DNA from: Prorocentrum cordatum
Lineage: Eukaryota; Sar; Dinophyceae; Prorocentrales; Prorocentraceae
Direction: 5' to 3'
DNA length: 64,000 bases
NCBI GenBank assembly: GCA_963575745.1
Contig: CAUYUJ010019105.1
Span: forward strand, 51,001-115,000
Made by a program: the position numbers and the translations under genes. The notes beneath the pieces were generated by a model. The model was not told the DNA's origin. It made no database searches and saw only the letters and a list, made by a program, of their open reading frames with translations. Shown piece by piece: positions 10,897-20,120 of the stretch (position 1 is the stretch's first letter; every line of letters begins with the position of its first letter).

Positions 10897-11055
10897 GAAG
10901 GGGCCCTGGAACACACGAAAAAATACACACAAATAACAGGACCCCCCATATTTTCGTATATGTCCTTGGTTTTTGCCTTTCCCACCACTTCCCATAGTTT
11001 CCCCTATTTTCTGGGGAATCGAAGATTAATTGTGTCTGTGTGTTTTTCCTCCTGA
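10897..11055 (+). mobile_element. P family, copy 2
   Basis: Same architecture and orientation as the copy at 10418: GAAGGGGCCC, ACACACGAAAAAATACACAC, then GGGGAATCGAAGATTAATTG and CCTCCTGA. 159 bp. Confidence 0.85.
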
Positions 11056-11495
11056 CATCACTCGGGCCTCTGGTGGCCGTTCGGGACGGCCGAGGCACCC
11101 CCGGAACGCCCTCGGCGCGGCGCAGCCGATGGAAGGCATCCCGAGGCTGGCAAGGCGCCGAGATCTGACGACTACGCCCGAACCGAACACCTCGAACAGC
11201 GACCCTCCCCTCCCACCCCTCCTCCTCCCCCCGCCACCCCTGGGAGTAGCCCTCACTCCGGAGTCACTGGGGAGCAGCCCACGCTGGAGAGCGAGCAACT
11301 GCTGTGAGGTTGCGGCGGGGGGGCACCACCCGCGTTTTCCTTGCTAACCCTCTTCCTCTCATTCCTCCTCCTCCTCCTCTTCCTCCTGACCATTACGCAA
11401 TCACCCGTGGACGGCACCGTCGGACGATTCCAGAGAGACGAGCAACAGGAGGACCGCGAAGGGAGGAGTTTGGAGAAGGAAGAGAGGATGAGAAC
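11056..11495. other. No gene recognised; spacer
   Basis: Unique GC-rich sequence with C-rich (11210-11240) and TCC-rich (11350-11390) tracts. No recognisable coding region. Confidence 0.4.
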
Positions 11496-11724
11496 AAACT
11501 GTGTGCGCTCGCTCGGGAGCGGCCAAGAGGGGGGTGTCCAAGAGGGGGGGGTGCAAATCATGACCGGCGGCATGTGCGCGGCCCAGCGGGGGAGCCAGGG
11601 ACGTAATGAAATAAGAAGAGGGCGCCATGCAATCTGGGAAATATCATGGCCCCCGCCATGATATCCACCCCCCCCCTAGTCATCACCCCCCTCTTTTCCG
11701 CCCCCGAAAACTGTGTGCGCTCGC
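11496..11724 (+). mobile_element. T1 family, copy 1: TIR element with 17-bp flanking duplication
   Basis: The element (11513-11707, 195 bp) starts TCGGGAGCGGCCAAGAGGGG and ends CTCTTTTCCGCCCCCGA. Its two 24-bp ends match as inverted repeats at 21 positions. Identical 17-bp copies of AAACTGTGTGCGCTCGC lie immediately outside both ends (11496-11512 and 11708-11724), as expected of a target site duplication. An internal perfect palindrome, ATATCATGG-CCCCCG-CCATGATAT, lies at 11641-11664. No coding capacity, so it would need a transposase or retroelement machinery in trans. Other copies: 47703-47895 and from 63874 to the window end. A 17-bp duplication is longer than most cut-and-paste transposons make. 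Confidence 0.85.
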
Positions 11725-12079
11725 GCCAGATCCGGCGGATTCCGGAAACCCTGAACCCCAAAAGGTTGCCATCTCTGGGGAGGGAGACTTTTGCTTCCGC
11801 TGGCCTTCTTGTTGTTTTCCGCCGGCCTTCTGCCAGCTTCCGCCGGTGGAGCCGCCCTGATTCTACTTCCGCGCCGCCCTCCGCCGACCTGCCCCCGAGG
11901 ACGAGGGACGACAACTCCTTCGACCCTCGTAGGACGACAACTCCCCCGAGGACGAGGACGAGGGACGACAACTCCCCCCGAGGACGAGGACGAGGGACGA
12001 CAACTCCTTCGACCCTCGAAGGCGCAGCCCTCCTCTGCAGCGCCCCACCTGACAGCCTCCCCCGTCCCCTCCCCCTCCC
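11725..12079. other. No gene recognised; spacer
   Basis: Unique sequence to about 11880, then three short repeats of a GAGGACGAGGGACGACAACTCC-like unit (about 11895-12010). Confidence 0.4.
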
Positions 12080-12088
12080 CTCAGCGAA

Positions 12089-12119
<31 letters not shown>

Positions 12120-12396
12120 CCGCCGCCGACGACGACGACGACGACGCCGAGCGGCGCGACGACGACGACGCCGCGCCACGACGCCGACCCCGCAGCGTCG
12201 CCGCCGAGCGGCGGCGGCCCCGCGGCGGGCGTCCTCGGCCGCGCCGCGCGCGGCGCCGAGCTCCGCCTCCAGCCGGCCGCGGCACCCGAGCAGGCGCTGG
12301 GCCTCGACCTCGCCGGCGCGGCCGCCGTCGCCAGGTTTCGTCGGGCGTGTACAGTCGAGGCGTTGACCTGAGGAACCCTAAGTAAGGAACGAGGCC

Positions 12397-12453
<57 letters not shown>

Positions 12454-12465
12454 TCCTGCCATCGT
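12080..12465. repeat. GAC / GTC trinucleotide blocks
   Basis: 12085-12190 is GAC/GCC repeat; 12393-12455 is an almost pure GTC tract. Between them lies GC-rich DNA whose frames have no recognisable domain. Confidence 0.8.
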
Positions 12466-13555
12466 CGTCGTCGGCGGCGGCGTCGTCGGGGGTCGTCGTC
12501 GTTGTCGGCGGGAGGCTGTGCGGAAAAGTCGCCGTCGTCGGAAGGACCCACGGATGCCGTCGTCGTGGGAGGTTGCGAGGAAGGACGAGGATGAGGAAAA
12601 GGAGGGCGAGGGTGCTCCGAGGAAGCGAGACAACCGAGGAATGATGCTCTCCTTCCCGCGCGGCAGCACGAGAGACAGGGCGTCGTTCCTGACAGCGTTG
12701 GCTGGCCCGAGTGGGCCCGTGCTGGTAAAAACGCCCTTTGCACGCCCACGCACCCCCGGTGCATACAGCCAGCTCGCATCAGAAGGATGCACGGTAAGGG
12801 TGCAAAAAACGCCTTGGAGGGCCACGCTGGCGTTCTCCGAACGATGCTGGCCAGCGAAGGCGGCGAAGGATGGACCGAGGAAGCGAGGATGCACGGGCAC
12901 CCTTTGGGAAGCTTGCCCGTCCTTGCCCTGCGGGTTCACTGTGCTTCTCAGAGCCGGCGTGGGCACGCAGAGCCGCACCCACCTGGACTGTCAGAGGTCC
13001 GCGCGGACGTCTCGGACACCGCTGGAAAACCCCTGACCTCATTCAGAAATTCAGCGGCAGCCCACGGGAGGCCCCCCATACCATCATGTCAGCCCTTGCG
13101 AACGGACGCGAACCGATTCGAAGTCGACGCCGATCGGCGCTGGGTCGATGCTGCATCGACGGACATCGGCGCTACCTAGGCGCTAGATCTGCGCTACATC
13201 ATCGTCTCCCAGACGCAGATGAAAGCTGACCGGCGCCAGTCACCAACGTGTGCGCGGAAACTTGGGAATGGCGCGTGAGCCCCGTGGCGGCGCCCTCGAC
13301 GCCGCTGGTGGCGCGTTCCGCGCGCCCGCGGGGGGCGCCCAGCGCCGATGCGAGCAACCCAAACGGAGCTGCGAATGGTTCACGTTGGGCCATACTTTCT
13401 CTTTTGACGGACCAAGTCGCGCAAATCTGGCACACAAAGGAGCTGGAAAGCGGGAGACTGGAAATCCCACAAACGTGGAAGTGGCCAGGCCCGGAAAAAC
13501 TGGCAGGGGCTGAAACGCAAGTCCGACAAGTGCGGGAGAGTTCGCCAGGGCCTGC
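12466..13555. other. No gene recognised; mostly unique spacer
   Basis: 12540-13060 and 13200-13540 are unique, mixed-composition DNA with open frames on both strands. 13080-13200 has a loose 12-bp rhythm (CGACGCCGATCGGCGCT-like). An exon could be present but nothing identifies one. Confidence 0.35.
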
Positions 13556-13695
13556 CGTCCTGGCGGTCGTCGTTGTCGTCGTCGACGCCGACGTGCTCTG
13601 CGTTTTCGTCGTCGTTGTCGTCGCTATCGTCGTCGTCGTCGTCGTCGTGTTCGTTATCGTCGTCCTCGTCGTCTTCGTCGTTGTCGTCCTTGTCG
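13556..13695. repeat. (GTC)n microsatellite
   Basis: About 140 bp of GTCGTC with TTCGTC and ATCGTC variants. Confidence 0.9.
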
Positions 13696-14604
13696 CCGAG
13701 TGAAACGACGAGGGAAGCCGAACAGGGCTGGACAAGTTTGATGGGGCTGACCCCGGCTACGGCTTCTCCACGCCTTCTCCAGCCCCTTTTGCAGCAACTC
13801 GCGGGCGCCTCCCATACCGTCTCGCTCTCTCGCGAATCAGCGCTTACCGACGCTGATCGACGCTAATCGACGCTAGACCGATGCTAATTGACGCGAAATC
13901 AGCGCTGGTCGACGCTCACTCGGCGATTCCTCACCGATTGACAGAGGCTAGCGCACGCTGGTACACTTCAAAAACAAAGCTTCGAGGAAATACAAGGCTC
14001 CCATGCGCTGCTGCCGACAGCCTCCCTGTATGACTCCGCGCGGCGTTTTTCGAGCGATGGCGGAACTGGGCTTAGTGGGACCTGGTATAATGATATGTAC
14101 TGAGAGACGCCGCCCCTCCCAGCCCAATTCCACTGATCTGGACTGCCGCCACTCGGGGGAAGCCGAACTGATGCACACTTTGCTTAGTACTGGCAGCGAA
14201 GTGGCCCCAGCCAGCACGCCGAACCCATGACGAACTGCAACTGCCCAGCACGTCGCCATCATGCCGTCGTCGGCCAGGGAGGGAACACCACGCGAAGGAC
14301 AACGAGACAAGGTCGCAAACATCCAGCACGAGTGCCGTAGGTGGGGTGTCGTTTCCTTTTTGGTCGATTAATGATTGAATTTCCGCTCTTGATTTGTAGG
14401 GCTTGCGTGCCCGATCACTGACCGGGGTTCCCCTCACCCAGAACAGGGCCCAACATCGAACATCGGCTCGGAATCCCAAGTCGACTCGGAGCAGATGCCG
14501 GAAGCCATCGGCATCGCCTCGGAACGAATCAACGAAGTCGGCTCGGATCGGAGTCGGAAGCCATCGACATCGAATCGGACTCAAGCGGGGGGTCGAGACG
14601 AGCC
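13696..14604. other. No gene recognised; spacer with short GACGCTAAT and TCGGA-type repeats
   Basis: 13840-13930 has four or five CGACGCTAATCGACG-like units. 14450-14590 has loose GGCTCGGAATC / GTCGACTCGGA units. The rest is unique. Confidence 0.4.
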
Positions 14605-14750
14605 TTAAGTCGGGCGTGTCCCCCTACAGGGAAATTTTGAACGAGAAATGAAACATACCCCAAACATGCCCCAAAAGTATCAAAACAAACTACTCAAACA
14701 TAGTCCCCGGACTATGTTTGGACTATGCTTGGGGTATTCTTCATTTGTCA
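14605..14750 (+). mobile_element. T2 family, one-ended copy with internal foldback
   Basis: Starts TTAAGTCGGGCGTGTCCCCC then TACAGG, matching the T2 terminal repeat. The right terminal repeat is missing. Inside is a perfect palindrome AAACATAGTCC-CC-GGACTATGTTT (about 14696-14719), flanked by longer imperfect arms (GAAATGAAACATACCCC near 14646 against GGGGTATTCTTCATTTG near 14735). Confidence 0.6.
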
Positions 14751-14889
14751 TCGAAAATCCACCGAAAATACCCCAAAAATATTCGAAAAGAGCCCTGGCT
14801 CCCCTCCCCGCTGGTGGGGTCCTGGCCGTGCCCGCCCGCGCCGCGGCCCAACCGTGCGCCCCTCTCCCCGCCGCGCGCTCGCGGGCCCG

Positions 14890-15045
14890 AGAAGGCGGAG
14901 AAGGAGGAGGAGGAGGAGGAGGAGGAGGAGGAGAAAGAGGAGGAGGACGAGGAGGTAGAGGAGGAGGAGAAGGAGGAGGAGGAAGAGGAGGAGGAGGAGG
15001 GGGAGGAGGAGGAGGAGGAGGAGAAAGACGAGGAAAATTGTCTCG
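14890..15045. repeat. (GGA)n microsatellite
   Basis: Purine-only GGA/GAA tract of about 150 bp, all purine on this strand and so a candidate triplex-forming tract. Confidence 0.9.
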
Positions 15046-15254
15046 GATGTATCCTTAGTCAGCGGGTCGTGCACTCGCACCTCAGCCCGTAGGGGGGCGG
15101 GGTCTGGCCGATGCGGGTGTCCGCCGCGCAGACTAAAGCTGGGGGATGACGGATAACCACGATGCTGAGGTGCTTAGTGAGGAACACCCGTCGATGTTCC
15201 ACCTCTTTATCGATTTCGCTGGCCGCCAACCCCTCCTCACCCCATGCCCCGAAG

Positions 15255-15351
15255 TGATCCTGTCGAATCGGGGCTCCTACGGGGTGGCATCCCATATTGG
15301 GGGAGCGAACTTGCCGCAGCAGTGGTCCGCAATTTGACTCCTGGCGTGCAC
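15255..15351 (+). repeat. S family, diverged copy 1
   Basis: Keeps the S-family blocks GATCCTGTCGAATC (consensus GATCCGGTCGAATC) and GCGAACTTGC..GCAGTGGTCCG, but the region between them and the right arm (GACTCCTGGC) have diverged. Confidence 0.55.
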
Positions 15352-15910
15352 TGCCCAGCGGTTCCCCTCCGGGGAGGAAGCGGATCCCACGGTGGGCCCG
15401 ATTGCTTCCCCGCCGCTGAATTCAGGGGCTCTTGCACTTAGCGCAGGGACCCTGGCAGGTCGGGCAGACGCCGGGAGCTTTAGCCCCAGCGTAGGTGTGG
15501 CAAAGCGGCAGGGGCCCCAGCCCATGCAGGCAGCCTGCGATGCTTGCGTGCTGAGTGCCACTTCGGGGGGGACCCCCCTGTGAAGATGGGCGCCTCTCTT
15601 CACATACTAGCACCTGTGCCGCGCGATAGCGGCACAAACGGGGCGTCGCCCCATCGGGGTGACTTCCCCCTGCGAGGTTGGATGCCGCGAGCGTTCCAGT
15701 CGCATGTTGATGCCAGTGGCCCGCGTAACGGTCTGGACGGCCGTAGTTTTTAGCAAGACCGCGAAAACGACATGAAACCGGCTTTCTGGGTTGCCATCCC
15801 CGCTTGGCGATGGCCCCAGGATGCCACAACAAAGTGTGGTTTTTTTTTCCTCTGTTTGGTCAGGGCAGCAGGGCGAGTGGCAGCAGAAGCATGGTAGAGT
15901 TAGCGTCCAC
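15352..15910. other. No intact gene; possible Cys-rich coding remnant on the minus strand
   Basis: One minus-strand frame ends near 15422 with a GVCPTCQGPCAKCKSP peptide, a CxxC..CxxC pattern like a small zinc ribbon. It has no upstream domain I can recognise. The rest is unique. Confidence 0.25.
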
Positions 15911-16080
15911 TTGTACATCGTAATCCCACTAGTTTGGTTACTACCTGTATGGCTGGCTAGCTGATCCGGTCGAATCAGCGGGCCAGGGGCTACCGCGAAC
16001 TTGCTACGCAGTGGTCCGTAGTCCCTGGCCCTAACAGCCTTGCTGCGCGGGTAACGCATGTGGGGCCGAAGCCCCAGCTT
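15911..16080 (+). repeat. S family, copy 2 (three stem-loop repeat)
   Basis: Starts TTGTACATCGTAATCCCACT. Contains stem 1 GCTGAT..ATCAGC, stem 2 GGGCCAGGGGCTAC..GTAGTCCCTGGCCC (one G-T pair), and stem 3 TGGGGC-CGAA-GCCCCA. The same order is seen at 16401, 18858 and (partly) 19276. The loop of stem 1 contains GGTCGAATC, close to a pol III B box (GGTTCGAATCC) but one base short. Confidence 0.8.
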
Positions 16081-16256
16081 TAGGGGTCGACGCCGGAAGG
16101 GTAAAACCCCAGTGTGAAGCGTCCTATAAGTTTCCGGCACCGTCGGAAACCTGCCCCCGAGACGGTTTCCGACACCGTCGGAAACCTACCTCCATAGCGG
16201 CCCGAATGGGAGAAACGTAACAGACGCTTCATGCACATCTCACCCCTAGAGGGGCA
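16081..16256. repeat. Nested palindromes (GTTTCCGAC type)
   Basis: GTTTCCGAC-ACC-GTCGGAAAC is a perfect hairpin at about 16164-16184, and a close copy (TTTCCGGCACCGTCGGAAA) precedes it at about 16131. They are enclosed by TGAAGCGTC (about 16115) and GACGCTTCA (about 16223), a 9-bp perfect inverted pair, so the block is foldable at two levels. Confidence 0.7.
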
Positions 16257-16400
16257 AACATGTACTTTGACATTATGGGGCTGCACCACCCCAGAAAAGG
16301 CACGTTGTTGATGCTGGGGTGCTCACCTCAGTGGGGCGGCCGTGAAACGCGCCAAGAATTTATTAATAAATCCTCTGGCCTGCGAGCCAGGGCCCTACAG

Positions 16401-16577
16401 TTGTACTTCGTAATCCCACTAGTTTGGTTTCTACCTGTATGGCTGGCTTGCTGATCCGGTCGAATCAGCGGGCCACGGGCTACCGCGAACTTGCTATGCA
16501 GTGGTCCGTAGTCCCTGGCCCTAATAGCCTTGCTGCGCGGGTAACTCTTGTGGGGCCGAAGCCCCAACTCTAGGAGA
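16401..16577 (+). repeat. S family, copy 3
   Basis: Same three stems as copy 2, starting TTGTACTTCGTAATCCCACT and ending at CTCTAGGAGACG. Stem 2 has one mismatch (GGGCCACGGGCTAC). It directly abuts the broken LINE region that follows. Confidence 0.8.
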
Positions 16578-18678
16578 CGCGCAGCAGGCAGACGACCCCC
16601 CACGCCCGTCCGACGGGCAGACGCCGCGGGCTCCCGAGGAGGCCGTCGAGCTGGTAGGAGAAGCCGATGGTGGCGAGGACCCTTGGCCAGACGAGGAGGA
16701 GGACGTCTTCGGGCTAGGAGGCAGCTTCAGCGAGCCTGAGACCGAGCGGCAGCGGACGGCGGCAGCGGCAGCCACCAGGCAGCGAGGAGCCAGTCGGCGA
16801 TGGCCTCGGAGGCTTCCGGGGCTGCCCGGAGGGCCGCCGCCCCCCCCCTGCCGGCGCCAGGCCGTAACTTTTTCCAAGATGGGTCAGGCCTGTCCGGGGT
16901 CGCCGCCGCGACCGCCGCTGGTGCATCCGGCACCGCAGCCGGGGCCGCCGCCGGGGCCGCTGGAACCGCCGGGGAGGCCCTTGCAAGGGGGGCTTCCAGG
17001 GGCCGCCGCCGGGGGGCCAGGGGGCTCGTCGCGGACCGTGTTTTCCCATGGGGAAAAACACAGTGTCTGGGGCCGCTCCCGGCCCCCGCCGGGAGCCCGC
17101 CCGGGCGCCGCCAGGGCCGCCGGGCGGCTCGTCGCGGGCGCTGGCGGGGCCGCGGCCGGCGGAGGCGCGGCCGCGGCAGTCGAGGGACCCCTCGGAGGCG
17201 GCGGCGACGCCCGACCAGACAGCCTGGAGGCGGAGTTCGAGGGCGTCGCGTGGTCGTCTGCGACGGCTCCCAGACGGGCTGGGCGGCCATGGCGGTCGAC
17301 GCCGAGGGCAGAGCCACCGCGCAGGCCTGGGGCCCCCTGCCGGTCGCCCTGCCGACCCAGCGCACAATCAAGCGCGCAGAGCTCTGGGGCTTCCTGCAGG
17401 TGCTGAGGCACATCAGGACGGAGGCATTGGGCGCGAGCGAGCCGTGCGTGATCTATACAGACCACCTGGCCATCGTGCTGGGGCGGCGCCGTGGCCGGGC
17501 GTGGTGCTGTAACGGCAAGCGCGCGCGCCGTCGTCTGGAGGCAGATCTGGTTCTGCGTCGAGGATCGCGAGGTGCCCGTGAATGCGGTGAGGCACTGCAA
17601 GGCGCACCGCAGCCGAGCGGTGATGGCGACCCTGGAAGGCCCCGAGAGGAGGGCGGCCCTCGGGAACCAAGGTGGACCGCTTGGCAAAGCAGGCCGCGGA
17701 GCTCGACGCGGGCTTCGGCAGGGACCAGGCGATCAAGGAAGCTAGCCAGAAGGTGGGGTGGGCGCTCCACAACATCGGCTGGTGGCACGAGCGGATTGAC
17801 GACTGGAACGACATGCAGCCGATGCCGTCGGACAGGCCGCCGCCCAGGAAGGCGTGCACCAGCAGTCGCCCCCTCGACCTGGCCCAGCACGACCTCGAGG
17901 TGTTCGGCAAGGGCATTCGCTGCAGGGCCTGCATGAGGAAGGCCGCCTCCGCCTCGGCGCGCTGGAACTTGTTGGCCAGCCCGTGCGCGCCCATGCCGTG
18001 GAGGAGAATGGGCGCGCCTGAGGCGGACCCCAGGCAGATCACGATCCTCGGGCGCCAGGCGGCTTGGGCGGGGCCGAGTGGCCAGCCTGACGGCGAGCGG
18101 AGGGCCGGCAGTGGCCACGAGTGGGTGACAGGAAGGGCCGCCATTGCGGCGTTTGGGGGGCCCTCGCGTGGCCTTGAGCCAGCTGCGACGGCGCGGAGCC
18201 ACAGCGAGAAGATCGCTCACCTGTTCCGAGCAGCCGCGGGCCCAGTGCGAGAAAGCGTGAGGAGCCCGAGGGAGGCGCCGCAGGTCGAGGCGCTGGCCCC
18301 AGAGGGCGAGGCCGACATTGGCGAAGGGGGGTCCCGCTCCAGCGTGGCCGAGGAGCCGCCTGCGCGGCCAGTGGAGGCAGAGGCCGCCGCCGAGGCAGGC
18401 GGGCCCGCGCCTGCAGCGAGGCCGAGGGTGCCGCCGAACCCTGCGGCCCGAGCAGGGCCCTCGGCGCGCGCGAAAAAGTCCACGTGGTCCGCGAGGTGCA
18501 CGGCTACGTGGTCTGCGCAGCGTGCGGGGCCCACGCCAGGCGGCGGATGGAGGGCCTGGCCAGAGGGTGCCCAGGTTGGCCCGCCAACCCCAGCAGGGCC
18601 GACAGGGTGCGACGCCGGAGAGCGGACCGCATCCTTCGAGGCCTCCATCCGAAGGCCAACATGAGCCTGGACGAGTGA
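16578..18678 (+). pseudogene. Broken LINE 3' region: acidic linker, RNase H, Cys-rich tail
   Basis: This is the 3' portion of a non-LTR retroelement polyprotein; RNase H would remove template RNA during target-primed reverse transcription. An acidic linker (PDEEEDVFGLGGSFSEPE) near 16690-16745 leads into an RNase H-like domain: VVVCDGS (Asp, codon near 17264), KRAELWGF (Glu, near 17377) and IYTDH (Asp, near 17459). The domain then changes frame near 17500 (VVWRQIWFCVEDREVP) and again near 17665 (DRLAKQAAELD, with the fourth acid). A CRACMRK motif follows near 17921, and after another frame change near 18470 a C-terminal CAACGAHARR..LHPK block, similar to tails I know from dinoflagellate RNase H retroelements. 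At least three frameshifts, no reverse transcriptase, and no start. S repeats flank it on both sides. Confidence 0.75.
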
Positions 18679-18857
18679 GGGGGGCAGGGCAGTGCAGCGA
18701 TTATTCATGAATAGTGTGTGCATGTCTTGCCTGTGCGCGAATTATCTTGGTAATTCTGCGTTGCAAATTATGGGTACCTCGCATGGGTACATCGCACGTG
18801 CACGCATCATTACACTCGCTCGGGATCTCTCGAAACTCGCCCCCTCTACAATCACAC
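18679..18857. other. 3' flank of the LINE remnant
   Basis: About 180 bp, AT-richer than the coding part, with the 12-bp palindrome TATTCATGAATA (about 18702-18713) and short GGGTAC(A/C)TCGCA repeats. It may be the element's 3' untranslated region. No poly(A) tail seen. Confidence 0.4.
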
Positions 18858-19000
18858 AATATGGTTGGCTTGCTGATCCGGTCGAATCAGCGGGCCAGGG
18901 GCTACCGCGAACTTGCTATGCAGTGGTCCGTAGTCCCTGGCCCTAACAGCCTTGCTGCGCGGGTAACTCTTGTGGGGCCGAAGCCCCAGCTCTAGGAGAC
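18858..19000 (+). repeat. S family, copy 4
   Basis: Three stems preserved; ends at CTCTAGGAGACG exactly like copy 3. The leader TTGTAC.. found in copies 2 and 3 is absent; it begins near ATATGGTTGGCTTGCTGATC. Confidence 0.8.
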
Positions 19001-19096
19001 GTCATGTCTCTGCACGTACAACAAACAGCATGGATACATCCCGTACGAAACGATTGTACGACTCTCATGCAGCAGTCTCTGGCTCACGAGGGCCCT

Positions 19097-19174
19097 GGAT
19101 TTTGGCTCAAATCGGGCACCCGGGATTTAGGCTCCAATCGGGCACCCGGGATTTTGGCTCGAATCGGGCACCTG
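19097..19174 (+). repeat. 26-bp tandem repeat with spliced-leader-like core
   Basis: Three units at 19097, 19123 and 19149: GGATTTTGGCTCAAATCGGG-type, the second with TTTAGGCTCC. The core ATTTTGGCTCAA matches 12 consecutive bases of the dinoflagellate trans-spliced leader 3' half (CATTTTGGCTCAAG). The upstream CCGTAGC half is absent. Confidence 0.7.
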
Positions 19175-19188
19175 GGGGCGCTCAAAAT

Positions 19189-19223
19189 AAAACCCCGCCA
19201 TAAGCCTCCTTAGGGCGGGGTTT
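19189..19223. repeat. Perfect 10-bp hairpin
   Basis: AAACCCCGCC and GGCGGGGTTT pair perfectly around a 15-nt loop. Function unknown; the layout resembles a terminator stem but nothing here is bacterial. Confidence 0.6.
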
Positions 19224-19275
19224 CGGAGGATGGAGTTAGAGGCCAAGGCCCCGCGGGTGGAGGGCCACCCTGTTC

Positions 19276-19378
19276 TGTATGGCTGGCTTGCTGATCCAGT
19301 CGAATCAGCGGGTCAGGGGTTACCGCGAACTTGCTATGCAGTGGTCCGTAGTCCCTGGCCCTAACAGCCCTGCTTCTG
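19276..19378 (+). repeat. S family, copy 5 (truncated after stem 2)
   Basis: Stem 1 is altered (GCTGATCCAGTCGAATCAGC still pairs). The left arm of stem 2 carries two C-to-T changes (GGGTCAGGGGTTAC) that turn G-C pairs into G-T pairs, so stem 2 still folds. Stem 3 is missing. Confidence 0.7.
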
Positions 19379-19661
19379 GCAAACTGACCTGCCTAGGGTA
19401 TTGGGGACACGGTACACAGTGACCCCACTGCATGCGTGATGACGCGTTTCGTGCAAAAGCAAGCCGAATTAAGCCTTTGTCGCCCCGACCCCCACTCCCT
19501 GGTCCTCGTGGTCGGGGTGCTTATGGAACCCAGCTGGGATCCTTAAAGGCTGCCCCGTGCGTCCCCGACCACACCGAGAACCAAGGAGGCTGGGGGGTCA
19601 TCGGCACGGGGGGAAAGAAAGAGGAGGAGGAGGGCCCTGACCGGGGGGCCCTGACCGGGCT
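19379..19661. other. No gene seen; spacer
   Basis: Unique sequence with a repeated CCCTGACCGGG motif near 19635-19680. Nothing recognisable. Confidence 0.4.
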
Positions 19662-20046
19662 TCGGGGCCCTGACCGGGCTTCGGGACCGTCAAGAACCAA
19701 CTCAGGATGAAACTGTCCCGGTGAATGGGTCGATACCTCTGGGGGTCGACTGCATGAAAACATACAAATATGACGTCTGGTGTCTGGGTCTTGGCGAGGC
19801 GGGGCAAAGGGCAGTGCCGCGTCGAGGAGATCTCACAGCGCGCGGAGGAGGAGGCGGAGGAGGAACAGGAGTTGACACCCTCGCCCTTCCCGTGCTCCTC
19901 GCCCTCGCAGAGAAGGGAACGGGGGAGGGTGAGGAGGGTGAAGGAGAGTGGACGGGGGGTCAGGATGGAGAGGGAGAGAGGGGGAGGCAGGCAGGGAGGA
20001 GGAGGGGGACAATGGGGGAGGAGGAGGAGGAGGAGGAGGAGGAGGA
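19662..20046 (+). repeat. Arm 1 of a long inverted duplication (partner 41395-41771)
   Basis: This segment reappears in reverse complement at 41395-41771 with near-perfect identity by eye (differences are mainly in GGA microsatellite length). It contains a frame starting MNGSIPLGVDCMKTYKYD that runs into Glu-rich repeat and is conserved in both copies. I cannot tell whether it is coding or simply a recent duplication. The copies are about 21.7 kb apart. Confidence 0.85.
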
Positions 20047-20080
20047 GGAGGGGGAGGAGGAGGAGGAGGGGGAGGACCAC
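20022..20080. repeat. (GGA)n microsatellite
   Basis: About 60 bp of GGA at the end of the duplicated segment. Confidence 0.85.
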
Positions 20081-20120
20081 GGCGGCAGAAGAAGAGAACA
20101 AAGCACAACCATACATACAC

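Noticed and set aside
15911-16080. A tRNA gene or hammerhead ribozyme in the S repeat
   Set aside because: The GGTCGAATC loop resembles a T-loop, but no cloverleaf of correct arm lengths could be drawn, and the hammerhead core CTGATGA..GAAA is not present.
19189-19223. A bacterial rho-independent terminator
   Set aside because: The hairpin is good, but the setting is eukaryotic and no gene ends there.
15911-19378. CCGTAGTCCCTGGC in the S repeat as a spliced-leader relic
   Set aside because: Only CCGTAG is identical to the leader; the rest is explained by pairing in stem 2.
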